A stretch of DNA of 64,000 bases from Bacteroides coprosuis DSM 18011 (GTDB lineage: Bacteria > Bacteroidota > Bacteroidia > Bacteroidales > Bacteroidaceae). Under the pieces are notes generated by a model. The model was not told the DNA's origin. It saw nothing but the letters and a program-made list of their open reading frames with translations, and did not search any database. Below, one piece after another: positions 1 through 6,620 of the stretch. Both the position numbers and the translations under genes were made by a program. The stretch is from the NCBI GenBank assembly GCA_000212915.1, contig CM001167.1, forward strand, positions 2,844,780-2,908,779. Reading direction: 5' to 3'. Position 1 is the first letter of the stretch. The number at the start of each line of letters is the position of its first letter.

Positions 1-1
1 C

Positions 2-298
2 GTTGAATACATTGACAAGAACATACCAAGGGAAAATTTAGCTATTCTAAATACTTGCATTGGGTCGTCTATTCGTAATTATGAGAATTTTTATTTGGAA
101 TGGACCAGACTAGAGTCAATAATAAAATATTATGATGACTTATCACTGTTGAAAATATTATTTGATAAAATAAATATTAATGATTTTAAGCTTGATACCA
201 TATATCTCAAAACTAGACAGCGGTGCTTAATAGCTATATCAGGTGAAAATATTGCTCCTTTTGAGAAAACCATAAATATAAAATATCAAAAAATATGA
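2..298 (+). CDS. Sfp-type 4'-phosphopantetheinyl transferase, C-terminal part (truncated by window start)
   Basis: The frame is open from the window edge, so the true start lies upstream; 98 residues are visible. The stretch NYENFYLEWTRLESIIKYY aligns by eye with the Sfp family segment around W-S-M-K-E-S-x-I-K, keeping the W, the metal-binding-type Glu and the downstream Lys, while the Lys just before the Glu is Leu. A later segment (IYLKT...CLIAIS) fits the last strands of Sfp. Such enzymes load the phosphopantetheine arm onto carrier proteins, and an ACP gene lies 3.6 kb downstream. The stop overlaps the next start (ATGA at 295-298), which implies translational coupling. The family call rests on a short C-terminal match and context. 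Confidence 0.6.
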   Translation, partial: VEYIDKNIPRENLAILNTCIGSSIRNYENFYLEWTRLESIIKYYDDLSLLKILFDKININDFKLDTIYLKTRQRCLIAISGENIAPFEKTINIKYQKI

Positions 299-747
299 AA
301 TTTGACGAATTAAAACCTGGAGATTTATTACCACATAGTGACTTTATGTTGCTAATAGATAAGGTGATCTATACAGATTATGAGAAGTCCATTACGACTG
401 CCAAGACAGTGAAAAAGAACGATATATATTTTAAGGGGCATTTTTCTGGATATCCAATACTTCCTGGAGTTTTTATTATTGAAATGATGTTTCAATCATC
501 CGGGATACTAAATAGATTAATTCAAGAAAGAAAAGTAAATATTAATAATACATCAGAAAAAAAAATTGGTAAAGCAGTTAAAATAAAATCTGCAACATTT
601 AAAAAAGAAGTTTTTCCAAATTCGACAATAATAATAAAGTCAGAAAAAAAATTTGATCTAATGAACTTTTCAGAATATAAAGCGGTAGCATATGTTGATG
701 ATGAGGAGATTTGTCAAGCTGAAATAATATTATCAATACAACAATGA
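295..747 (+). CDS. FabZ-like (3R)-hydroxyacyl-ACP dehydratase (hotdog fold)
   Basis: This 150-residue protein has the usual FabZ length. The signature GHFSGYPILPGV with His49, followed by Glu63 in IIEMMFQ, matches the FabZ/FabA catalytic His and acidic residue. The expected role is removal of water from a 3-hydroxyacyl-ACP to give a trans-2-enoyl-ACP. It overlaps both neighbours by ATGA (295-298 and 744-747), so it belongs to the acyl-chain operon with the ketosynthases, ketoreductase and ACP. No enoyl reductase is visible in the window, so double bonds might be kept in the product. That last point is inference, because a housekeeping FabI could act. Confidence 0.85.
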   Translation: MKFDELKPGDLLPHSDFMLLIDKVIYTDYEKSITTAKTVKKNDIYFKGHFSGYPILPGVFIIEMMFQSSGILNRLIQERKVNINNTSEKKIGKAVKIKSATFKKEVFPNSTIIIKSEKKFDLMNFSEYKAVAYVDDEEICQAEIILSIQQ

Positions 748-1910
748 AAAAGAAAGAAATTTACATAACAGGTTTAGGTACTTATTCACCTGCTGGATAT
801 GGTATCAGAGATACCTGGGAAAATATTGAAGATGGTAAAACAGGTATAACTAGACACTCTAGTTGGCTCAATCAGAATATAGAGAGTCATTTATATGGAT
901 TACCACCCGAAATCTCTTTTGAGAAAGAAATAGAGTGGAATGAGTTTTCTAAACCAACTAAATACTCGATGTATGGATTATTAGCATGTAAGAAAGCTAT
1001 AGAGGATGCAAATATAAATTTAGACAAACATTATAATGGCATAGGTATGGTTATAGAAACCTCAATGGGTTCTGCCTTTTCTGTAGAAGAATATTTATAT
1101 GATTTGTATGAAAAAGGGATATCTAAGATAAGCCCTATGAAGTTTACAAAAACTGTAACAAATACAGCAATTGGAGATATATCTCGTTTTTTCAAATTAA
1201 ATGGTCCTAGTTCTCTTTTATTAAATGAATGCAGTATTAGTCATGGAATAGATTTAATAGAAAAAGGTGTGGCTGATATTATTATCTGTGGAGGTATAGA
1301 CCACTATACAGATTATTATCTACTAAGTGAACAAGAGACAGGAGGATTAGTTGATAATAAATTTAGTTTGGACGAATGCATTGAAAATTGTAATGATACG
1401 AATCAAAAAGTGCTAGGAGAGGGTGCCTGTTTTATTGTATTAGAAAGTGGTGAGAGCATAGAGAAAAGAAAAATAAAACCTTATGCTAAAGTTATAGATT
1501 ATAGCTCGTCATTCGATTCTGAAAATGTTTTAGATTCGACTAAAAGGTCAATTACTGCTCTTAGAAGAAATATTAATACGATTAGTAAATCCTTAGAAAA
1601 GGATTCAAACATACTATGGATAAGTTCATTCCTTACTGATATACAGAGAAATGAAAGTGAACCAGTAAGCTTATTAGATAAGTTGTCCAATAAAAAAGTA
1701 GAATATATAAATCATAAGTTTTTCACAGGGGACATGAAGTCTGCGAGTAGTTTATTTGGAGTTCTAATAGCTTCTAAATATTTACAAGAATCTATGTCTG
1801 CTCAAGAAGATAATACCATAAATAATCAAAATCTAGATACAGCAATAATCAATACAGTGCAAGAAGGGGGAGGAAATACTTTATTCTTATTAGAGAAATA
1901 CAATAATTAA
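744..1910 (+). CDS. Ketosynthase homologue lacking catalytic histidines (chain-length-factor-like)
   Basis: This 388-residue FabF/KAS-fold protein keeps the N-terminal ITGLG start, a Cys163 in NECSISHG at the nucleophile position, IIICGGID, and GEGACFIVLE. The two active-site His motifs are missing: where FabF has AHGT there is ISSFLTD, and where FabF has GHTLGAAG there is TGDMKSAS. This resembles the non-catalytic KS-beta partner of type II polyketide or aryl-polyene systems, although classical chain length factors replace the Cys (often by Gln) and this one retains it. A complete ketosynthase is encoded two genes downstream, so a KS/CLF-type heterodimer is likely. It overlaps the dehydratase gene by ATGA. 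Confidence 0.75.
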   Translation: MKKKEIYITGLGTYSPAGYGIRDTWENIEDGKTGITRHSSWLNQNIESHLYGLPPEISFEKEIEWNEFSKPTKYSMYGLLACKKAIEDANINLDKHYNGIGMVIETSMGSAFSVEEYLYDLYEKGISKISPMKFTKTVTNTAIGDISRFFKLNGPSSLLLNECSISHGIDLIEKGVADIIICGGIDHYTDYYLLSEQETGGLVDNKFSLDECIENCNDTNQKVLGEGACFIVLESGESIEKRKIKPYAKVIDYSSSFDSENVLDSTKRSITALRRNINTISKSLEKDSNILWISSFLTDIQRNESEPVSLLDKLSNKKVEYINHKFFTGDMKSASSLFGVLIASKYLQESMSAQEDNTINNQNLDTAIINTVQEGGGNTLFLLEKYNN

Positions 1911-1922
1911 TAATATATGCAT

Positions 1923-2660
1923 ATGAAAACGATATTTATAACGGGTGGATCGAGAGGTATAGGCAAAGAATTAGTTTACAAGTTTGGGAAAAGTGGGCAT
2001 AAAATTTTTTTTACTTATAACCATTCTGAGATAGAAGCAAAAAAAATAGTTGACTTTTTCCAAGAGCGTAGTAACAATAACGTAGCATGTTTTAAATGTG
2101 ATCTTTCTGTTGAAGATGATGTTAAAAGTTTATTTAAAAATAATAAAGATTTATTTTCAACTATTGATGTTCTAATTAATAATGCTGGAATAACCAATAG
2201 GGAAGCTCAACATTTTTTATTGACAAGAAGTAGAGACTGGTGGCTTGTGTTAAACAACAATTTAAATTCAGTATTGAATTGTACGCGAAACTCTCTACCA
2301 ATAATGATAAGAAATAAGAAAGGTCGTATTATAAATATAACTTCTTTATCCGGCATAAAAGGGAATCCTGGACAGTCTGCATATGCTGCATCAAAAGCAG
2401 CAATTGTAGCATTCTCTAAATCACTTTGTAAGGAATTACAAAATACTGGTATCTGTATCAATTGTGTTGCTCCTGGATTTATTGAGACAGATATGTCAAA
2501 AGATGCTCCTAAAAGTTATTCTGAAGCACGGCTTGATAATAGTATTCTTAAGAGGATGGGAACTACTGAAGAGGTTTGTAATGTTATCAACTATTTAGCT
2601 ATTGATGCTCCTGATTATTTAATAAATCAAGAGATTATTATTGACGGTGGTATTGCATAG
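1923..2660 (+). CDS. FabG-like 3-ketoacyl-ACP reductase (SDR family)
   Basis: This is a 245-residue classical short-chain dehydrogenase: TGGSRGIG at residues 7-14 (NADPH-binding glycine motif), NNAG at 86-89, and the catalytic triad Ser141, Tyr154 and Lys158 in SLSG...YAASK. The C-terminus (NQEIIIDGG) is the usual FabG tail. It would reduce the 3-keto group formed by the ketosynthase. An ATG at 1917 in the same frame would add Met-His, but 1923 gives the standard MKTIFITGG start. It lies 12 nt after the CLF-like gene and 15 nt before the ketosynthase gene. Confidence 0.9.
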   Translation: MKTIFITGGSRGIGKELVYKFGKSGHKIFFTYNHSEIEAKKIVDFFQERSNNNVACFKCDLSVEDDVKSLFKNNKDLFSTIDVLINNAGITNREAQHFLLTRSRDWWLVLNNNLNSVLNCTRNSLPIMIRNKKGRIINITSLSGIKGNPGQSAYAASKAAIVAFSKSLCKELQNTGICINCVAPGFIETDMSKDAPKSYSEARLDNSILKRMGTTEEVCNVINYLAIDAPDYLINQEIIIDGGIA

Positions 2661-2675
2661 TAAAAGTATTATAAA

Positions 2676-3887
2676 ATGAAGAAAAGAGTAGTTGTAACTG
2701 GTTTAGGGATAATTTCTTCTTTGGGCAACTCATTAGAAGAAACAAAAATATCTTTAGAAAAAAACATTCGTAATTATTCGACGATACCGGATGAGAGGTT
2801 TTCGACTGATCACAAGTTCTACAGAAATAATAAGGGTTTCAGAATTGATCAGGACTTGTATGAATGTTTAAAAAATGAAGAAGTCTCATTATTATATCCA
2901 TTAGCGTCTAAATCTATCAAAGAGGCGTTAGATGACAGTAGATTAAGTATGAGAAATTTACAAGAGAAAAGATCAGGCTTGTGCTTAGGAACGTCGGTTG
3001 GTGCAAGCTATGTATTAATAGAACGAATTAAAAATAAAATATTTAAGAACGAAGATAACTTTTCATATGGGAAATACACTACTCCAGCCATGATAGGAAA
3101 AATCGCTTCAGATTTTAGATTAAATGGGAGTGTATCAACGATTTCAACAGCTTGTGCCTCTGGAACAAACTCAATAGGTAGGGCATTTGATTTAATTCAA
3201 AATGGGAGAGAAGACATCATGATTTGTGGTGGTCTAGATATTTTCACAGAATTAACGTATTCTGGATTCAATTCGTTATTCGCCATATCTAAAGATGTCT
3301 GCAAACCTTTTTCTGAGCAACGTGATGGGATGTCTTTGGGCGACGCATGCGCAATATTAATTCTAGAAACCTATGATTCAGCAAAAGCTAGAGGTGCTAA
3401 TATTTATGGAGAAATTAAGAGTTATTATACCTTAAATGAAGCCTACCATCCAACAGCTCCCCATCCTGATGGTGTTTATGCTTATAGTTGTATGAAAAAT
3501 GCCCTTCATTATGGAAATATAGCAATTGAAGAAGTAGACTATATAAATGCGCATGGTACTGGCACTGAAAAAAATGACATATCAGAACTTAAAGGGATGG
3601 ATCTTTTACTTCAAAATAAAGAAGTTAAAACTTATGCAAATTCTACTAAAGGATTTACAGGTCACACATTAGGGGCTGCTGGCAGTATAGAAGCTATTAT
3701 TAGCTTACTATCAATAAAAAATAACACGCTATATGCATGTAATAACCAAAACAGCTATTTGCATTCAGATAAAATTAAGTTCGTAGAAAAGAATATAGAG
3801 AATATACATATTAACGCATTAATATCAAATTCTTTTGGATTTGGAGGTAATATGGCGAGCATAGTAATAAAAAACATTAATAATTAA
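2676..3887 (+). CDS. Beta-ketoacyl-ACP synthase (FabF-type KS, catalytic subunit)
   Basis: This 403-residue protein has the full FabF catalytic set: Cys160 in STACASGTNS, His293 in NAHGTGTEKND and His330 in KGFTGHTLGAAG. It performs decarboxylative Claisen condensation of malonyl-ACP with an acyl chain. The PFSEQRDG motif is standard, but the following segment reads LGDACAILILE instead of the usual GEGAG form. It sits between the ketoreductase and the ACP. With the histidine-less homologue at 744-1910 it probably forms a heterodimer dedicated to this pathway rather than being the housekeeping FabF. Confidence 0.92.
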   Translation: MKKRVVVTGLGIISSLGNSLEETKISLEKNIRNYSTIPDERFSTDHKFYRNNKGFRIDQDLYECLKNEEVSLLYPLASKSIKEALDDSRLSMRNLQEKRSGLCLGTSVGASYVLIERIKNKIFKNEDNFSYGKYTTPAMIGKIASDFRLNGSVSTISTACASGTNSIGRAFDLIQNGREDIMICGGLDIFTELTYSGFNSLFAISKDVCKPFSEQRDGMSLGDACAILILETYDSAKARGANIYGEIKSYYTLNEAYHPTAPHPDGVYAYSCMKNALHYGNIAIEEVDYINAHGTGTEKNDISELKGMDLLLQNKEVKTYANSTKGFTGHTLGAAGSIEAIISLLSIKNNTLYACNNQNSYLHSDKIKFVEKNIENIHINALISNSFGFGGNMASIVIKNINN

Positions 3888-3892
3888 GTTTT

Positions 3893-4165
3893 ATGAAAAT
3901 GGAAAAAGAAGAAGTAAGAGTGAAAATCAAAGAGATCATTATTGAAACGCTAAATCTGAATATTGATATAGCTGATATTGATGATAATGCACCGTTATTT
4001 GGGACGGATAAAGAACCTGGATTATTTAGTAATTCTCTCTGTGTTTTGGAAGTAACATCTGCATTGGTTGGAGAGTTTGATGTTGAACCTTCATCATTCA
4101 ATAGTAAAAGTTTTGAAACTATATCATCTTTGACTGATTGTATTTATGATCAAATAAAGGGATAA
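3893..4165 (+). CDS. Acyl carrier protein
   Basis: This 90-residue acidic protein fits the ACP fold. The phosphopantetheine Ser48 lies in FSNSLCVLEV, a variant of the usual D-S-L motif with Asn before the Ser, followed by an acidic helix and the typical FDV...F..I..L C-terminal pattern. It begins 5 nt after the ketosynthase and is the last acyl-chain gene before the peptide genes. It is probably the dedicated carrier for this cluster, activated by the phosphopantetheinyl transferase encoded at the window start. A start at the next in-frame ATG (3899) is also possible. Confidence 0.85.
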   Translation: MKMEKEEVRVKIKEIIIETLNLNIDIADIDDNAPLFGTDKEPGLFSNSLCVLEVTSALVGEFDVEPSSFNSKSFETISSLTDCIYDQIKG

Positions 4166-4205
4166 ATAGTAGTATATAAAGTATTAATCATTAAAACTAA
4201 AAATC

Positions 4206-4313
4206 ATGCTAGAAGAACTAAACATCATCGAACTTGAAGAACGTTTCGAACCAGTAATGGCAATGGCTGATGCTGAAGCGTCTATCCAAATAGGAGAAGT
4301 AGTAATCCTATAA
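4206..4313 (+). CDS. Candidate precursor peptide 1 (35 aa)
   Basis: This short ORF encodes 35 residues, starting MLEELNI, continuing with ELEERFEPVMA and ADAEAS, and ending IQIGEVVIL. The first 26 residues match the next two peptides except Ile8 (Val in the others) and Met20 (Ile). From residue 27 on the sequence is unique to this copy. A conserved acidic N-terminus with a variable hydrophobic C-terminus is the layout of a leader and core peptide. There is no Cys, so a lanthipeptide or thiazole product is unlikely. It lies 40 nt after the ACP gene. Translation is inferred from the reading frame kept across three copies. Confidence 0.75.
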   Translation: MLEELNIIELEERFEPVMAMADAEASIQIGEVVIL

Positions 4314-4356
4314 TAAAATACTACAAATATAGCATTAATCATTAAAACCAAAAATC

Positions 4357-4461
4357 ATGTTAGAAGAATTAAACATCGTCGAACTTGAAGAACGTTTCGA
4401 ACCAGTAATGGCAATAGCTGATGCCGAAGCGTCAGCTGAAATGGAAAGTATAGCTATTTAA
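4357..4461 (+). CDS. Candidate precursor peptide 2 (34 aa)
   Basis: This is the second of three tandem short genes. It starts MLEELNI, shares the ELEERFEPVMA and ADAEAS segments, and ends AEMESIAI. Residues 1-30 are identical to peptide 3, and only the last four residues differ (SIAI against RVIP). Several differences between the copies are silent (for example GCT/GCC, GAA/GAG), which suggests the leader is held by selection. It lies 43 nt after peptide 1, behind the same upstream repeat (ATTAATCATTAAAAC followed by AAAAATCATG). Its function is not known. Confidence 0.75.
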   Translation: MLEELNIVELEERFEPVMAIADAEASAEMESIAI

Positions 4462-4504
4462 TAAATAGCATACAAATAGTATGAATAATTTAAAACCAAA
4501 AATC

Positions 4505-4609
4505 ATGTTAGAAGAATTAAACATCGTCGAACTTGAAGAACGTTTCGAACCGGTAATGGCAATAGCTGATGCCGAAGCGTCAGCCGAGATGGAAAGAGTT
4601 ATTCCATAA
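4505..4609 (+). CDS. Candidate precursor peptide 3 (34 aa)
   Basis: This is the third tandem copy. It starts MLEELNI and ends AEMERVIP, with residues 1-30 identical to peptide 2. The next feature downstream is a strong hairpin (4633-4662), then the M50 protease gene. The small change confined to the last four residues, in a peptide otherwise constant, is what is expected if the C-terminus is the released or modified product. It could be a modified natural product or a linear signalling peptide; the sequence does not settle which. Confidence 0.75.
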   Translation: MLEELNIVELEERFEPVMAIADAEASAEMERVIP

Positions 4610-4632
4610 ATGGCACACTACTAGTATTAATC

Positions 4633-4662
4633 ATAAGCTGGGGGGGAAGCCCCCTAGCTTAT
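4633..4662 (+). terminator. Strong intercistronic hairpin between precursor genes and protease gene
   Basis: Bases 4633-4645 pair with 4650-4662 in a 13-bp stem (one G-T wobble, six G-C pairs in the upper half) closed by a 4-nt loop, GAAG. No T tract follows; the M50 start codon is only 12 nt downstream. It may act as a partial attenuator or as a 3' stabiliser that keeps the peptide mRNA more abundant than the downstream enzymes. It is unlikely to be a full intrinsic terminator. Confidence 0.6.
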
Positions 4663-4674
4663 AAATAAATAATC

Positions 4675-5889
4675 ATGGAAAATATATTAAGAAATTATGA
4701 TTACGAGGTTAAGTCTATGGGTAATAGTGAGCACCTCTTATTATATAAAGAGAAATATTTTAGAATAGGGAGTACTATTTATAATATCTTAAAGAAAGCA
4801 AAGGTATCAAAAACTATTGAAGACTTAGCGTATGAAATAGACATCAAGGAGTTTACTACGAGTAAGCTAATTGAAATTATAAATAATAATATTATACCAA
4901 TATTTAATAAGGAATATGGTAATACTCAAAATCAGTTCATTAAAAATTATTGGTGGACAGGAGAATTGTTAGCGTCAAAGTATACGACGTATTTAGCAAG
5001 GCCTTTTAAGTTTTTTTTTAGAGAGCTATTTCCTTATGTTTTTATAGTATTATTAGTCTTAAATGCTTTTATATTCTTTGGTAATACGAATACCATTTTC
5101 TCTAATACTCAAAATTGTGAGATCCTTCAGATTATAATAGTTTATTTTTTGTTGTTTATAATACTTCTAATTCATGAATTAGGTCATATTGCAGCGTCTG
5201 CGTCTGAAAATCTTAGCCCTAAAAGTATTGGGTTTGGCTTTTATTTTTTTATGCCTATGATGTTTGTGAATTTGACAGATGCTTGGGTATTATCTAAAAG
5301 TGCGAGGGTTAAAATAAATTTAGCGGGTATAACGATGCAAATGGTTATCAATATGGTCCTTTATATTTGCTTGTTATTTGTACCCAATATATTTATTATT
5401 GGCATAATTAATAAATTAATGCTTGTTAATACAATTATAATTTTATTAAACTTAATTCCCTTCTTTAAATTTGATGGATATTGGATATTATCTGATCTCT
5501 CAAGAATACCAAATTTATTAATTGAATCAAATAAAAGAGTAATGAGTTACTTTGTCAAGAGGAGTCCTTTTAAGCCCATTAATGAACTAAGTATTTCACA
5601 AACTCAAAATATCTTTTTAACTATATATACTGCTCTGAGATTAGTATTTCTAGTAATGATGATAACTGTTGTGTTTATGTTTATAATATACAATATTATA
5701 AAGTCTTCATACTTTATAATGTCGTTATCAGATATGGAACTTAGTGTAAATAGTGTAATTGATATTTTAAAGCATATTGTATTATTTGTATTTGTATTTA
5801 TTATATGCAAGAAATATATACTTGCTATTTATCAGTTAATACGGAAAAAACAAAAAAACAAGAGTAATGGATATCAATTTGTCAAGTAG
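4675..5889 (+). CDS. M50 family membrane metalloprotease with N-terminal PqqD-like region
   Basis: This 404-residue multi-pass membrane protein has the zinc motif HELGH (His167, Glu168, His171) inside a membrane segment and the second M50 motif FKFDG (Asp267-Gly268). Residues 1 to about 90 are soluble and resemble the winged-helix, PqqD-like domain in putative peptide zinc metalloproteases of export systems. That fold is also the RiPP recognition element that binds leader peptides. Further membrane segments lie at about 118-136, 150-172, 218-262 and 315-385. It lies directly downstream of the peptide genes, so cutting or exporting those peptides is the natural inference. Confidence 0.85.
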   Translation: MENILRNYDYEVKSMGNSEHLLLYKEKYFRIGSTIYNILKKAKVSKTIEDLAYEIDIKEFTTSKLIEIINNNIIPIFNKEYGNTQNQFIKNYWWTGELLASKYTTYLARPFKFFFRELFPYVFIVLLVLNAFIFFGNTNTIFSNTQNCEILQIIIVYFLLFIILLIHELGHIAASASENLSPKSIGFGFYFFMPMMFVNLTDAWVLSKSARVKINLAGITMQMVINMVLYICLLFVPNIFIIGIINKLMLVNTIIILLNLIPFFKFDGYWILSDLSRIPNLLIESNKRVMSYFVKRSPFKPINELSISQTQNIFLTIYTALRLVFLVMMITVVFMFIIYNIIKSSYFIMSLSDMELSVNSVIDILKHIVLFVFVFIICKKYILAIYQLIRKKQKNKSNGYQFVK

Positions 5890-6616
5890 AAATTTATCAG
5901 AAAAAATAATTTTTCTTAATCCTATGGGAGTGGATAAAAGTTTTTGGTTAAATAGTATTCCAAAAGAGTTATATGAAAAGTATGATGTAGTTCTCTTTGA
6001 TTATCCTGGCTTCAACTCTCAATATATTTATCAAAAAACTATATCTGAAACTGCTGATTATATTTTCGATAAATACATTAGAGGCATAGATGTTCCGATA
6101 CATCTATGTGGATATAGTTATGGAGGAATGGTGGCACAAGAGTTATTGAAGAGAGATCTGAAAGAATTAAAATCAGTTATTTTAATAGCTACTCAGAATA
6201 AGTTGACGACTTATGATAAAGAACTCAATAAGCTATTAATTAATCTTTTCAACATTGATCTTTTACTTTTTTGTCGTCTGTTAGTTTTATTATCATATAA
6301 TCCTTCTTTCGTAAATGAAAACAAGATGTTTTACCTTCAAGTTTTTTCAAGTATAAAATTATCGCCAGAAATTGCTGAATGTATTACTCAGCAGTTAGAC
6401 CAAATGAGACAAGTAGATGAGATAAAGTTCCCTGTTTTAGATTGTTCAGCTTTGTATCTTTATGGAGAATTTGATCGTATGGTAAAAGATAATACTGCAA
6501 ATGGAATTAATCAATTGTTGCCTAATATTGAAGTTGTCAAATTCTCTAACTCTTCGCATATGATAGATAGTAGACTTATATTCAAAGAAATAATCAAATT
6601 TTTAAATAAAATGTAA
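5867..6616 (+). CDS. Alpha/beta hydrolase (thioesterase-like)
   Basis: This 249-residue alpha/beta hydrolase has Ser84 in GYSYGG (the G-x-S-x-G nucleophile elbow), Asp203 in YGEFDRM and His231 in NSSHMI, a complete catalytic triad in the right order. A lid-like hydrophobic segment sits at about 125-165. The gene starts inside the last 23 nt of the M50 gene in another frame, so the two are probably translationally coupled. In this setting it could act as a type II thioesterase on the ACP or as an esterase on the product. The sequence does not identify the substrate. Confidence 0.75.
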   Translation: MDINLSSRNLSEKIIFLNPMGVDKSFWLNSIPKELYEKYDVVLFDYPGFNSQYIYQKTISETADYIFDKYIRGIDVPIHLCGYSYGGMVAQELLKRDLKELKSVILIATQNKLTTYDKELNKLLINLFNIDLLLFCRLLVLLSYNPSFVNENKMFYLQVFSSIKLSPEIAECITQQLDQMRQVDEIKFPVLDCSALYLYGEFDRMVKDNTANGINQLLPNIEVVKFSNSSHMIDSRLIFKEIIKFLNKM

Positions 6617-6620
6617 AAAC

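Larger units (their letters stand above)
4183..4633 (+). repeat. Tandem repeat containing the three precursor genes
   Basis: Three direct repeats of about 145-151 bp each contain an upstream segment (ATTAATCATTAAAAC at 4183 and 4334, a diverged form near 4481), AAAAATCATG at the start codon, and the peptide gene. A fourth beginning (AGTATTAATCAT) is visible at 4622-4633 and then runs into the hairpin, so the array looks like serial duplication of a gene with its own 5' segment. Confidence 0.85.

Noticed and set aside
1917-1922. Earlier ATG for the ketoreductase
   Set aside because: It would add only Met-His; the next ATG gives the standard FabG start MKTIFITGG.
4206-4609. Lanthipeptide, sactipeptide or lasso-peptide precursors
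   Set aside because: The peptides contain no Cys, few Ser/Thr, and no matching synthetase, radical SAM or B/C protein is encoded in the window.
4183-4662. CRISPR-like array
   Set aside because: The repeat unit is about 150 bp with open reading frames and the copies are nearly identical along their length; there are no spacers.
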